DNA of 64,000 nucleotides from Methanocorpusculaceae archaeon UBA425 (GTDB lineage: Archaea; Halobacteriota; Methanomicrobia; Methanomicrobiales; Methanocorpusculaceae): the NCBI GenBank assembly GCA_002506085.1, contig DAWV01000002.1, positions 18,715 to 82,714 of the forward strand, written 5' to 3'. The number at the start of each line of letters is the position of its first letter. The first letter of the stretch is position 1. The notes beneath the pieces were generated by a model. That model saw only the letters and a program-made list of their open reading frames with translations. It was not told the origin of the DNA and did not search any database. Position numbers and translations under genes: made by a program. Below, in pieces: positions 42,021 through 50,926 of this stretch.

Positions 42021-42842
42021 ATGACCTCTGCTGCCGGATACCACAGAATCAGCCGTATTGCGACTCAGGTTCTGACAGGAGGTCTCATACTCCTATTTCT
42101 TATTTTTATTTCAGTTCCTCTCGTATCTCTATTCACGAGAGTAGGCATAGAGGATCTTCTTTATGCGATTACCAGTGAGGCGGCAATCAATGCTCTCTGT
42201 TTAAGTGCCGTCACCGCAGTGATTTCAACGATTATCGTAATCATTTTCGGGACACCGCTCGCCTACATCAATGCAAGAATCCCCTATAGGGGACGAAACA
42301 TCGTCGATACATTAACCGATCTTCCAATCATCCTTCCGCCGACCGTTGCAGGTCTTGCCCTCCTGATGGCATTCGGGGCAAACGGTCTTCTTGGTCAGTA
42401 TTTTTCGATATTCGGCATACGCATCGCATTCACGACCACAGCAGTCGTGCTTGCCCAGATTTTTGTGGCATCGCCGTTTTATCTCCGTCAGGCACGATCC
42501 AGTTTTGAAGCAATCGATATCGAGTATGAATACGCGTCCAGGACTCTCGGTGCAGGTCCCTTGAAAACATTGTTCAAAGTTACGCTGCCGCTTGCTTTCG
42601 GCTCGCTTTTGTCAGGGGTCATCATGACATTTGCACGAGCTCTCGGAGAATTCGGTGCAACAATGATGTTTGCCGGAAATCTGGCGGGTAAAACCCAGAC
42701 CATGCCGCTCGCGATTTACAGTGAACTGCAAAGTGACATGTCAATTTCTGTGGCTCTGGCAATTTTACTCGTGGTCTTTTCGTTCGGCATTATACTGATT
42801 GTAAAATATCTTGGAGCACGGGAGATGAAAAAGTATGCTTGA
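42021..42842 (+). CDS. modB: molybdate ABC transporter permease
   Basis: 273-residue ModB permease with about six membrane helices. The cytoplasmic EAA loop reads Y-E-Y-A-S-R-T-L-G-A-G-P-L-K-T-L-F-K-V followed by T-L-P-L-A, and the helix after it has G-E-F-G-A-T-M-M-F-A-G-N, a ModB signature. Its last 8 nt overlap modC. It forms the membrane channel of the modABC transporter. Confidence 0.95.
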   Translation: MTSAAGYHRISRIATQVLTGGLILLFLIFISVPLVSLFTRVGIEDLLYAITSEAAINALCLSAVTAVISTIIVIIFGTPLAYINARIPYRGRNIVDTLTDLPIILPPTVAGLALLMAFGANGLLGQYFSIFGIRIAFTTTAVVLAQIFVASPFYLRQARSSFEAIDIEYEYASRTLGAGPLKTLFKVTLPLAFGSLLSGVIMTFARALGEFGATMMFAGNLAGKTQTMPLAIYSELQSDMSISVALAILLVVFSFGIILIVKYLGAREMKKYA

Positions 42843-43893
42843 AGCAGAATTTACCAGGTCTCTTCGTGATTTTTCCATGGAGGTGGATAATCTTATCGTG
42901 CACCGGGGAGAGACTTTGGCACTCATTGGAGAGAACGGGTCCGGAAAATCGACCACTCTGAAAATTCTCTCCGGTCTTATGAAACCGGAAACCGGAAAGA
43001 TAACCCTGAATGGGGAAGTCATGTATGATAGTGCCGAAAAAATTCATGTCGACCCGGAGATGCGAAACATCAGTTACATGTTTCAGAGTTATGCCCTTTT
43101 TCCGCACATGACGGTTCGTGAAAACATCGCCTACGGTCTTGTGATGAGAAAGAGACCTAAGGAGGAAGTCCGGGCCAGAACGGATGAACTCATTTCCCGG
43201 ATGGGCCTTGAACAAATTGCAGATGAGCCGGTGACACGTTTATCCGGCGGGCAGCGTCAGCGGACGGCACTTGCCCGCTCCCTTGCCCCGAGACCGGCTC
43301 TCCTTCTTCTGGACGAGCCTCTCGCGGCACTTGATGTAAAAACCCAGGAGAGTATGCGTCGTGAACTTGCCTCCGTCATCAAATCAGAGAATATTCCCTG
43401 TATTCTCGTGACACACTCGATTGTGGATGCCCTTTCCATCGCAGATCGTGTGTCCGTTATCAAGCAGGGGAAAATTGTTGCAACCGGAACTCCGGAGGAG
43501 ATTGTCCGTGACCCGGTTTACGGTTTTTCCGTTTCAGAAAATCCGAATATGTTCCGGGGTCTGGTTCATGTAAGAAAAACAGGGGCAGTCTGTATTAAAA
43601 TCGGCGTAATATATGTCAGGGCAGTGACCACATTATCCGGTGTGGTCAATGTCGCAATCCGCCCGGAGGAGCTGATTCTTTCGCGGGAAAAGTTAGCTTC
43701 GTCTGCGATAAACTCCTTTGAGGGAAAAATCACCGAGATTCGGTCGACCGGTCTGGAGGTTCTGGTCTCTGTTGATATCGGAATCATTCTTGCGGCAACT
43801 CTGACTCCCCAGTCGGTCGAGAGACTAGCACTGAAAAAAGGAGAGTCGGTGTTTGTAACGTTCAAAGCAACCGCGGTTCACGTTTTTGCGTGA
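42835..43893 (+). CDS. modC: molybdate ABC transporter ATP-binding protein
   Basis: 352-residue ABC ATPase. Walker A is G-E-N-G-S-G-K-S-T, the Q-loop M-F-Q-S-Y-A-L-F-P, signature L-S-G-G-Q-R-Q-R, Walker B L-L-L-L-D-E-P, and H-loop T-H. The C-terminal third (from about residue 230) is a TOBE-type oxyanion-sensing domain, used for trans-inhibition by molybdate. It overlaps modB by 8 nt and ends at a hairpin-T terminator. Confidence 0.95.
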   Translation: MLEAEFTRSLRDFSMEVDNLIVHRGETLALIGENGSGKSTTLKILSGLMKPETGKITLNGEVMYDSAEKIHVDPEMRNISYMFQSYALFPHMTVRENIAYGLVMRKRPKEEVRARTDELISRMGLEQIADEPVTRLSGGQRQRTALARSLAPRPALLLLDEPLAALDVKTQESMRRELASVIKSENIPCILVTHSIVDALSIADRVSVIKQGKIVATGTPEEIVRDPVYGFSVSENPNMFRGLVHVRKTGAVCIKIGVIYVRAVTTLSGVVNVAIRPEELILSREKLASSAINSFEGKITEIRSTGLEVLVSVDIGIILAATLTPQSVERLALKKGESVFVTFKATAVHVFA

Positions 43894-43900
43894 AACAAAC

Positions 43901-43923
43901 GAGAATATTTCTCAACCTTTTTT
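43901..43923 (+). terminator. modC terminator
   Basis: Hairpin GAGAA-TAT-TTCTC (43901-43913), then AACC and six T residues (43918-43923), 8 nt after the modC stop. Its tail matches the secG terminator on the other strand. Confidence 0.7.
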
Positions 43924-44036
43924 GTTAGCGGCGTGCGTTTAGGCATTCCTGCGTGATTTTCTTCATCTTCCGTTTGTATCCGGTTTGGTCCCTGATGAAG
44001 TAATCCCCGCGGGATTCATTAACGGATGCCGCGAAC

Positions 44037-44062
44037 AAAAAAAAAGGTTGAGAGATGCTCTC
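44037..44062 (-). terminator. secG terminator
   Basis: On the minus strand: hairpin with GAGAG/CTCTC arms and a 3-nt loop (plus 44050-44062), then AACC and nine T residues (plus 44037-44045). The layout hairpin-AACC-T-run is the same as the modC terminator, and the arms 43911-43932 and 44028-44052 form a larger inverted repeat. Confidence 0.7.
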
Positions 44063-44082
44063 AGATATTTTATAGAGTAAAT

Positions 44083-44244
44083 TTAGAATATCAGGTTCAG
44101 AAGGTAAATTACAATGCCGACAATTCCCGCTGAAACCAGAACAACTGTTGGTTTAATGTGAAGTGATTTGCGGTCATCTGCATCGTAATATGTAACCAGA
44201 CCTGCTGATGAACTAAGTCCTCTACCCGAGTTCTTTGCTGCCAT
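44083..44244 (-). CDS. secG: preprotein translocase subunit SecG/Sec61-beta
   Basis: 53-residue archaeal Sec61-beta. The protein starts M-A-A-K-N-S-G-R-G-L, continues with S-S-S-A-G-L-V-T-Y-Y-D-A-D-D (the conserved Sec61-beta pre-membrane motif), then a positively charged K-P-T-V-V and one C-terminal membrane helix (V-L-V-S-A-G-I-V-G-I-V-I). It is the small non-essential subunit of the SecYEG channel. It is divergent from the amidohydrolase gene, with 44 bp between starts. The region 43924-44036 holds only the paired terminators. Confidence 0.95.
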   Translation of the reverse strand: MAAKNSGRGLSSSAGLVTYYDADDRKSLHIKPTVVLVSAGIVGIVIYLLNLIF

Positions 44245-44288
44245 ATCCTATTATATTCATCCTCTACCCATATAAAAGGGCAGGAAAA

Positions 44289-45323
44289 ATGGTCGTTATG
44301 ATGGAGGAGAAAATAGAGGGGCTGGCTTTCGTCGGGGATACGTTTACACCGCGTAATGTGTCAATAATCATTGAAAATGGTCTAATTAATGAGATAACTG
44401 ATGCAAAAAAGCCGGCTACTCAATGGATTGCCCCCGCATTTTTCAACGCACACATCCACATCGCCGACACGGTCGGTATGGATACCAAAATCGACCGGCC
44501 GCTCGCGGAACTGGTCGCGCCTCCGGACGGGGTGAAACATAAACTCTTACGGGAAACCCCGGATACCGTTCTCACCCATGCGATGGAAGATACGATTTCA
44601 TTCATGAAATCTACCGGAACACTTGGATTCGCCGACTTCCGGGAAGGTGGAAAAACCGGTGTGGACCTTCTTTTGAAAGCCTCCGACCCCGCAGTCCGCA
44701 TGCTCATATTCGGGAGAGACGGGGGTGAAGTTGTTGCCGGAGGTTTTGGTCTGTCGAGTGCCAAAGGAACAAAAGAGGAGGAGGACGCAGTAAGCCGTGC
44801 AAAAAAATCCGGCAAACTATTTGCTGTACATGCGGGCGAGGTCGGAACAAAGGATATTGATGCGGCGTTCGCTCTTGAACCCGATCTCATCATTCACGCC
44901 ACGCATTTTTCCCGGGAACATATCCGGGAAGCAGCCGACCGCGGCATTCCCATAGTCATTTGTCCGCGGTCGAACTGGCTTCTCGGTGCGGCTGCGGACA
45001 GCAGACATCCTCCTGTCCGTGAAATGCTGGATGCAGGCTGCAAGGTTTTCCTTGGAACCGATAATGTCATGTTCGTGTCTCCCGATATGTTCGCCGAAGC
45101 AGCATTTCTGAAAACGATTTACAAAGTGGATTCCGAGGAAATTCTTCGGATGGCAACGGGGGGTTTTTCTCTAATCGGGCAGAAGGGGAAGATTGAGACC
45201 GGCAGCCCGGCCAACCTCATTCTTCTTGACGGGAAGTATCCCGGTACCTGGACGAAGGATCCGTTAACTTCACTCTTCACCCGCATCGGGTCCCGCGGCA
45301 TTACCCGGGTAATCTCCCCCTGA
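44289..45323 (+). CDS. amidohydrolase, cytosine/adenosine-deaminase-like
   Basis: 344-residue metal-dependent hydrolase of the amidohydrolase superfamily. Metal ligands are H-I-H-I after A-P-A-F-F-N-A, then H-A-G-E, H-A-T-H and a C-terminal L-G-T-D-N with the catalytic Asp. The pattern is that of the deaminase/chlorohydrolase subgroup; 5'-deoxyadenosine or another purine could be the substrate. An AGGA ribosome binding site precedes the ATG at 44289; an ATG at 44298 is an alternative. The frame is open from 44235, overlapping secG, but that start is unlikely. Confidence 0.83.
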   Translation: MVVMMEEKIEGLAFVGDTFTPRNVSIIIENGLINEITDAKKPATQWIAPAFFNAHIHIADTVGMDTKIDRPLAELVAPPDGVKHKLLRETPDTVLTHAMEDTISFMKSTGTLGFADFREGGKTGVDLLLKASDPAVRMLIFGRDGGEVVAGGFGLSSAKGTKEEEDAVSRAKKSGKLFAVHAGEVGTKDIDAAFALEPDLIIHATHFSREHIREAADRGIPIVICPRSNWLLGAAADSRHPPVREMLDAGCKVFLGTDNVMFVSPDMFAEAAFLKTIYKVDSEEILRMATGGFSLIGQKGKIETGSPANLILLDGKYPGTWTKDPLTSLFTRIGSRGITRVISP

Positions 45324-45385
45324 TTTTCATCAAAAGATATATTAACCAGATAAAATTCATTTAAGTATAGAAAAGGATGTAAAAG

Positions 45386-45814
45386 ATGTTTTCAAAAATA
45401 CTTGTTGCCGTTGACGGTTCCGACATCAGCAAAATTGCTTTTCATCGGGCTCTGGATTTGGCAAAACAGTTCAATGCAGAATTGCACACCGTTTCCATTG
45501 TTGAATCGGGTGCTATGTCTCCCGGGACGTACGACTCGAACAAGAAAATGATCTCCCAGCATACCGAAAAAACCTGTCGGGACTATCTTACGCAATTGGT
45601 TGAAGAGGCAAAACAGAATGACGTGATGATAACCACTCACATTGACGTAGGTCATGCCGGAAATGCCATCATTGATATGTCCTCCTCTCTCAAATGCGAT
45701 CTGATTGTCATGGGTTCGCGTGGTAAAGGTGTAATCGACCGCCTGATTCTTGGCAGTGTCTCCTCGCACGTCGTAAACAATGCCAAAATAAGCGTTCTCG
45801 TTATTAAAAACTAA
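45386..45814 (+). CDS. universal stress protein UspA family (copy 1)
   Basis: 142-residue single-domain Usp. It starts with F-S-K-I-L-V-A-V-D-G-S-D-I-S and has the ATP-binding signature G-S-R-G-K-G-V-I-D-R-L-I-L-G-S (G-X2-G-X9-G-S) near residues 110-124. It probably binds ATP and acts in stress or energy signalling. A GAAAAGGATG ribosome binding site and an upstream GATATATTAA TATA element are visible. It has a tandem paralog 75 bp downstream. Confidence 0.93.
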   Translation: MFSKILVAVDGSDISKIAFHRALDLAKQFNAELHTVSIVESGAMSPGTYDSNKKMISQHTEKTCRDYLTQLVEEAKQNDVMITTHIDVGHAGNAIIDMSSSLKCDLIVMGSRGKGVIDRLILGSVSSHVVNNAKISVLVIKN

Positions 45815-45889
45815 ACCTCTTCGCGTCTATATCCGAATGTTTATTAACCTATCAGGCTTCAATTACACATAAAAAGAGGTTGTAAAAAA

Positions 45890-46318
45890 ATGTTTACCAA
45901 GATTCTTGTAGCAATCGACGGCTCTGACATCAGCAAGGCTGCATTTTATAAAGCTCTTGACATGGCAAAACTGTTCAAAGCGGAACTTCACACCATCTAC
46001 GTTGTCGAATCGGGCATGATGTCGCCCGGACCTGTTGATACAACCTGGGAACTGATTTATCAGCGGCTTGAGCAGGAAGGCAGTACCACAATGGCAAATC
46101 TTGTCGAAGAGGCAGAAAAGAAAGGCGTCACGGTTACATCCCATCTTGAGGCAGGTCATGCCGGTGATATCATTATAAAAACGGGAGCAGCCATTGGGTG
46201 CGACCTGATTGTCATGGGCTCACTCGGAAAGAGTAAGCTTGATCGTCTGCTTCTGGGTAGTGTTTCGTCGCATGTCGTAAATTATGCAAAAACCAATGTT
46301 CTGATTGTGAAAAAATAA
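45890..46318 (+). CDS. universal stress protein UspA family (copy 2)
   Basis: 142-residue Usp, same length as the upstream copy and clearly paralogous (F-T-K-I-L-V-A-I-D-G-S-D-I-S-K-A-A start). Its nucleotide motif is G-S-L-G-K-S-K-L-D-R-L-L-L-G-S, again G-X2-G-X9-G-S. It has its own promoter (TTTATTAACC) and GAGGT ribosome binding site, so the pair may be separately expressed. Tandem duplication is the simplest origin. Confidence 0.93.
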   Translation: MFTKILVAIDGSDISKAAFYKALDMAKLFKAELHTIYVVESGMMSPGPVDTTWELIYQRLEQEGSTTMANLVEEAEKKGVTVTSHLEAGHAGDIIIKTGAAIGCDLIVMGSLGKSKLDRLLLGSVSSHVVNYAKTNVLIVKK

Positions 46319-46498
46319 ATACCCTCTTAATCTATTTTCTGCGCGAATGCAGATTTTAACCGCTCTGTCGTGCGGGTTCCTGTCTTGTAAATGGAAGTGT
46401 TATTTACCTGCAGGAAGCATAAAAATAAACACAGATTTCTTCGATGAAGTCATTTGGACCTGTTGAATTCGACAGTTCAATAATCTGAGGTAAATATC

Positions 46499-47353
46499 AT
46501 GACGGAAATGTTAGCAAAAGATTACATGACAAAAGATGTTGTCACGGTTGAGATCCCCTCCAACCGGGATGATGTCCTGCGTATTCTGAAGCGAACCGGA
46601 ATCAGTGGGGTTCCAGTTGTTAAGGGTCCACAGAAAAAGCTCATAGGTATTGTTACCCGAAAAGATATTCTGCGTAATGCCGAAGAAACGCAGGTTGCTC
46701 TTCTGATGACAGCAGATCCGCTGACTATCCGTCCTGATGTTACGCTTTCAGAAGCTGCCGAGATTATGACGAAGATGAATGTCCGTCGTCTTCCTGTAGT
46801 TGAAGGTGACACTCTCCTTGGTCTTTTAAGCGTGTCCGATCTGGTCGGGGCAGTTGCCAAATTAAACGATACCCGTGAGATCCGTTCAGGTTTCGTCAGT
46901 AAGAAGACGTATGCTCTCTGGGAAGAGACTCCCCTTCCGGTCGTAGGCAGAATTATGGAACTTGCCAGATCCGATGCTATGCCAATTCTGAATTCGGAAA
47001 ACAAGCTTACGGGTATTATCTCCGAGCGTGATCTTATCCGGTGTTCAAGCATTGAGGATGATGTCCAGACGAGTGATTTCTCGACGGGCACAGATGATGA
47101 CGAGTGGACCTGGGAAAGTATTCGCGACAATCACACAATTTCCTATGGCATCTCAAAAGTCGAGCTTCCAAACCGTCCGGTGAAGCTTTGCATGGTTAAA
47201 AAAGTCATATCGGTCCCTCTTAATGCGGAGATCAGCGATTGTGCTTTGAAGATGAAACGCGGACGTGTTGATCAGTTGCCGGTTATCAATAATGATATGA
47301 AACTTACCGGCATGCTTTTCGATCGTGATGTAATCAGAGCACTTATTAAATAA
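46499..47353 (+). CDS. four-CBS-domain protein
   Basis: 284 residues made of two CBS pairs. CBS units begin near residues 5 (M-T-K-D-V-V-T-V), 74 (M-T-A-D-P-L-T-I), 145 and 220, with the typical (S/R)-(G/R)-(V/L)-P-V-V strand. CBS pairs bind adenosyl compounds (AMP, ATP, SAM). No enzymatic domain is attached, so it may regulate a partner or act as a CBS-type sensor; a Usp pair is just upstream. TGAGG precedes the ATG. A hairpin-T terminator follows. Confidence 0.92.
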   Translation: MTEMLAKDYMTKDVVTVEIPSNRDDVLRILKRTGISGVPVVKGPQKKLIGIVTRKDILRNAEETQVALLMTADPLTIRPDVTLSEAAEIMTKMNVRRLPVVEGDTLLGLLSVSDLVGAVAKLNDTREIRSGFVSKKTYALWEETPLPVVGRIMELARSDAMPILNSENKLTGIISERDLIRCSSIEDDVQTSDFSTGTDDDEWTWESIRDNHTISYGISKVELPNRPVKLCMVKKVISVPLNAEISDCALKMKRGRVDQLPVINNDMKLTGMLFDRDVIRALIK

Positions 47354-47360
47354 CTCATTT

Positions 47361-47389
47361 CGGGATTTTTTTCCCGGTCTTTTTTTTTT
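47361..47389 (+). terminator. CBS-protein terminator
   Basis: Hairpin CGGGA-T6-TCCCG (47361-47376) followed by a run of nine or ten T residues ending near 47389, just after the stop of the CBS gene. Confidence 0.75.
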
Positions 47390-47435
47390 ATCCCGGATGG
47401 GAAGATATATTAGTTTACTTCTCCCAATTTTAATT

Positions 47436-47705
47436 ATGACAAAACCAGTATTATATGATTTCTTTGCCACCTGGTGCTCACCGTGCAGAATTCAGAGTCC
47501 GATTGTTCACAGTCTTGCCGAGAAGCTCGGTGACAAAGTCGATGTCCAGTTGGTTGATGTGGATGAGAAGGGGGATCTTGCGAGCAAGTATTCCATCAGT
47601 GTTGTTCCGACTCTGATTATTGAGAAGGATGGTAAGGTTATTCACCGGCTGGAAGGTGTGACGGATGCCGCCACGCTGGAAAGTCTTCTGATTCCGCTTT
47701 ACTAA
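47436..47705 (+). CDS. thioredoxin family protein
   Basis: 89-residue thioredoxin. The active site is W-C-S-P-C-R (residues 13-18) with a cis-Pro in V-V-P-T-L near residue 58. The C-P pair differs from the usual W-C-G-P-C only at Gly-to-Ser. It may take electrons from the ferredoxin:thioredoxin reductase at 21232. The ATG at 47436 gives the standard short N-terminus; the frame is open from 47397. A second thioredoxin-fold gene follows after 57 nt. Confidence 0.9.
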   Translation: MTKPVLYDFFATWCSPCRIQSPIVHSLAEKLGDKVDVQLVDVDEKGDLASKYSISVVPTLIIEKDGKVIHRLEGVTDAATLESLLIPLY

Positions 47706-47762
47706 ACGAAGTGCGACCCCCATTCACAATCTCTTTTTTACGAGAGAGCCTATACTCTAATA

Positions 47763-48098
47763 ATGAAGTCGATTTCCGTTGAAGTAATTGGATATACGTA
47801 TCGTCCGTGTGGGCCGTTTCCGTGCGATAAAGACCGGTCCTGCGGGCTTGAGGAGTGTTTTGGGAAGGAGACTCTTGCATATGCGTTTCCTGCACTAGAG
47901 AAAGCACTGAAAGAAAAGTATGGTGACAAAGTGTCATTAACGCTGACGTCTCTGGATGAAAGTGTTCCACAGAGGGTTATTGATATCGTGAAAGAGTATC
48001 AGCTGCCGATTCCAATTATTCTGGTGGATGGAAAGGTCGTGCCGGTTGGGACAATATCCGTTCCAAAAATTTCAGAGTTCATTGATCTGGCGCTCTGA
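47763..48098 (+). CDS. thioredoxin-fold-like protein with C-G-P-F-P-C motif
   Basis: 111-residue protein, not firmly assigned. It has C-G-P-F-P-C at residues 16-21, then further Cys in R-S-C-G-L-E-E-C-F, and a C-terminal L-P-I-P-I-I-L-V-D-G-K-V-V with a likely cis-Pro, consistent with a thioredoxin fold. The C-X4-C spacing is unusual. It may be a disulfide reductase partner or a metallochaperone. It is 57 nt downstream of the thioredoxin gene. Confidence 0.7.
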   Translation: MKSISVEVIGYTYRPCGPFPCDKDRSCGLEECFGKETLAYAFPALEKALKEKYGDKVSLTLTSLDESVPQRVIDIVKEYQLPIPIILVDGKVVPVGTISVPKISEFIDLAL

Positions 48099-48216
48099 TT
48101 TTTTATTTTTTTTATGTGCTGAATTAATCAGCCTGCGTTTTTTAGTTTTCGATTTTAACGAAAGTACAGAGAAGCCTGAATTTTTCGTAACATGGATGAT
48201 TCCTGAATGAAATTAT

Positions 48217-48224
48217 AAAAAAAA
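48217..48224 (-). terminator. T8 terminator after DEAD-box gene
   Basis: On the minus strand eight T residues (plus 48217-48224, A run) 22 nt past the helicase stop, preceded by CACC. Confidence 0.5.
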
Positions 48225-48245
48225 GGTGAGTGATAATTTCAAAAG

Positions 48246-50240
48246 TTAATCGGTTCCATAGTAGCCGTGACTCGAATCTCTTCTGGGTCCGCTGCTGGTT
48301 CCACGGTTGAAACTTCTTCCGCTGCCACTGCCACTGCTGCTCCGGTCTCCGCCGCGGTAATTACTTCCGCCGCGGTTTCCATAGGAAGATCCGCGGTTAC
48401 TACCGCTGCCGCCGTAACTGCGGTGTTCTCCACTGCCGCTCCGGTCTCCGCCTCTATAGCCTCCGGAAGATCCTCCGTTCCGGTCTCCGCCTCTGTAGCC
48501 ACCGGAAGATGATCCTCCGCGGCGCTCTCCGCTTCCACGGTCACGCGAGTGTTCCTCTTCTTCAGGAGTACGTGGTCCTGCGACTGAAATCTTCAGTTCC
48601 TGACCGCGAATGGTCTTGGAACCCATGACTTCGGCAACGAGGTTTGCGTGCTCTAAGGGCACATCAACATAGGAATAGTTGCTGTAAAGATCGATTCTTC
48701 CAATAGAGGACCCTGGAATGTCGCACTCGCCTGCAAAGGCTCCGACGATATCTTTCGGGCGAATCTGCTGGTTTTTACCGAGCGAGATTCTGAATCTTAC
48801 CATTCCTGCTTCAGCACCGCTGGTCTCGTAAGTTCCGGGTTCAACCGGTTCTCCTGATTCACAGGGTTCTGCTGAAGGCTGGAGAGGCGTGATATCCTCA
48901 TTCTGGGCAGCATTCTTACCTTTATCGAGATGCATCTTTAACAGAGCCGCAGCAACAGTGATGCTTGTCACATCAGATGTTGACTCCGAGTCTGCACTGT
49001 TGTCTGTCTCTAAGAGCTGCTCTACAAGCGGCAGATAGATATCAAGATTTCCTGCAGCGATAATCTCTCTGACTTTATCCAGGAAGATCTGCTGCTTCAT
49101 CTCGGCGACATCGTCAAGAGTCGGGAGAGGTGTCTTTGCAATCTTGATTTTTGCATAGCGCTGGATATCCCGGAGCTTGTAAATCTCACGCGGAGCTACG
49201 AACGTCACGGATTTTCCGAGTCTGCCTGCACGGCCGGTTCTGCCGATACGGTGAACATAATATTCGACATCCTGCGGGACATCGTAGTTGAATACGATAT
49301 CAACGCCGTCAACATCAATTCCACGTGCAGCAACATCTGTCGCGATAAGCACATCAATGGTGCCTGCCCGGAAGCGTGCCATTACACGATCCCTCTGCTG
49401 CTGCTTCATGTCTCCGTGGAGTGCTTCCACAAAGTATCCGCGTGCCTGCAGGCGGCTCATTAAGTCATCCACCGATCTCTTCGTGTTACAGAACACGAGT
49501 GCGAGTTCGGGGTTGTTTATATCGATAGTTCGGCAAAGTGCCTCAAGTTTATCGCGCTCTCTGACTTCGATATAGGTCTGTTCAATCTGCGGAACTGTAA
49601 GTTCGCCGCGGGTGATTTTCAGGAACTCCGGATTGTGCTGGAATCTTTTGGTGATTTCCAGAATCGGTGCCGGCATAGTTGCCGAGAACAATACTGTCTG
49701 TCGCTCCTTTGGCGTCTCGCGGAGAATATCCTCGATATCCTCACGGAATCCCATATCAAGCATCTGGTCTGCTTCATCCAAGACGACTATTTTGATTGAG
49801 TCCAGATGAAGGGTTCCGCGTTTTATGTGGTCGATTACACGGCCTGGTGTTCCGATGACAACCTGCACGCCGCCTTTTAAGGCGCGGAGCTGGCGATCAA
49901 TCGGCTGTCCGCCGTAAATCGGGACAACACTAAGTCCTTTCTTATATTTCATCAGCCGGGAAAATTCCTCGGCGGTCTGTATTGCAAGTTCCCTTGTTGG
50001 TGACAGGACAATTGCCTGTACTTTTTTGTTATCTGGTTCAAGCCGATCAATAATTGGAATCCCAAACGCTGCCGTTTTTCCCGTTCCCGTCTGAGCCTGC
50101 CCCGTTACATCTTTCCCCATGAGGATTTCAGGGATTGCCATTACCTGGATAGGTGTCGGCTCCTCAAATCCCATATCACTTATCGCCTGAAGTAATTCTT
50201 CAGAGATTGCGAATTCCACGAATGTTTTTGTTTCGTCCAT
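48246..50240 (-). CDS. DEAD-box RNA helicase with Gly/Arg/Ser-rich tail
   Basis: 664-residue DEAD-box helicase. Q motif P-T-P-I-Q, Walker A A-Q-T-G-T-G-K-T, D-E-A-D, S-A-T, and H-R-I-G-R-T-G-R-A-G are in order over residues 20-350. A DbpA-type RNA-binding domain follows near 490-560, then about 95 residues of Ser/Gly/Arg/Tyr repeats (e.g. S-G-G-Y-R-G-G-D-R). Such tails bind RNA and favour phase separation. The organisation is like bacterial DeaD/CsdA, and a cold-induced archaeal homolog is known in Methanococcoides. It is monocistronic. Confidence 0.94.
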   Translation of the reverse strand: MDETKTFVEFAISEELLQAISDMGFEEPTPIQVMAIPEILMGKDVTGQAQTGTGKTAAFGIPIIDRLEPDNKKVQAIVLSPTRELAIQTAEEFSRLMKYKKGLSVVPIYGGQPIDRQLRALKGGVQVVIGTPGRVIDHIKRGTLHLDSIKIVVLDEADQMLDMGFREDIEDILRETPKERQTVLFSATMPAPILEITKRFQHNPEFLKITRGELTVPQIEQTYIEVRERDKLEALCRTIDINNPELALVFCNTKRSVDDLMSRLQARGYFVEALHGDMKQQQRDRVMARFRAGTIDVLIATDVAARGIDVDGVDIVFNYDVPQDVEYYVHRIGRTGRAGRLGKSVTFVAPREIYKLRDIQRYAKIKIAKTPLPTLDDVAEMKQQIFLDKVREIIAAGNLDIYLPLVEQLLETDNSADSESTSDVTSITVAAALLKMHLDKGKNAAQNEDITPLQPSAEPCESGEPVEPGTYETSGAEAGMVRFRISLGKNQQIRPKDIVGAFAGECDIPGSSIGRIDLYSNYSYVDVPLEHANLVAEVMGSKTIRGQELKISVAGPRTPEEEEHSRDRGSGERRGGSSSGGYRGGDRNGGSSGGYRGGDRSGSGEHRSYGGSGSNRGSSYGNRGGSNYRGGDRSSSGSGSGRSFNRGTSSGPRRDSSHGYYGTD

Positions 50241-50395
50241 TCTTGATATATATGGGTGCTATGAGGTTATAAATCCCAAGTGACACGGAGGACGACACGA
50301 AAGTATTTTAAAGGACTCCCCTTCACAAATGAAAGTCGTGAATTACTGAAACAATGTAACTATGATAAGAGATTAAAAGCAAATAATCTGATAGA

Positions 50396-50926
50396 ATGGT
50401 CAGGGTATTTATTGCAGTTGAGCCTGCAAAGGAAATCAGAGAAAATATAGAGAAAGCCGGACTGTCCCTTCGCGGGACGAATGCCCGGCTGACGCTGCCG
50501 ACGGCAAATCAGATGCATATCACCCTCAAATTTCTGGGTGAGGTGCCTGAAAACAAAATCCCGAAAATTACCGCTGCTTTGGAAAAGGTGAAGGCAGCGC
50601 CGTTTGAATTGACCGCTTCCCGGGTCAGCACGTTTGGTCAGCGGGTAATCAAAGCCGAAGTTACCGATAACGGGGCATGCGCCTCGCTTGCAAAGCAGAT
50701 CGACGCTCTCCTTCTCCCGCTCGGGTTTCCAAAGGATACAAAACCGTTCTCTCCCCACATTACCATGGCCCGCATAAAAGAGTATGCGCCCGACATTCTG
50801 CCAAAAATTGCCGGATTGCAGGAAACCGGGTTTGGCAGCTGCACAATACATGAGTTTGTTCTAAAGCAGAGTACATTAACCCCGCAGGGATCAATATATA
50901 CCACAATTGCCGGGATGAAACTATGA
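50396..50926 (+). CDS. thpR: RNA 2',3'-cyclic phosphodiesterase
   Basis: 176-residue 2H phosphoesterase (ThpR/LigT). Two H-x-T motifs, M-H-I-T-L-K-F (residue about 41) and P-H-I-T-M-A-R (about 120), form the active site that opens 2',3'-cyclic phosphates or joins tRNA halves through 2'-5' linkage. It overlaps the cca start by 4 nt (ATGA), at the head of a four-gene tRNA-related operon. Confidence 0.93.
   Translation: MVRVFIAVEPAKEIRENIEKAGLSLRGTNARLTLPTANQMHITLKFLGEVPENKIPKITAALEKVKAAPFELTASRVSTFGQRVIKAEVTDNGACASLAKQIDALLLPLGFPKDTKPFSPHITMARIKEYAPDILPKIAGLQETGFGSCTIHEFVLKQSTLTPQGSIYTTIAGMKL

Noticed and set aside
48246..48540. Low-complexity DNA that resembles a repeat array
   Set aside because: It encodes the Gly/Ser/Arg-rich tail of the DEAD-box helicase in frame; long opposite-strand frames here are by-products of this composition.
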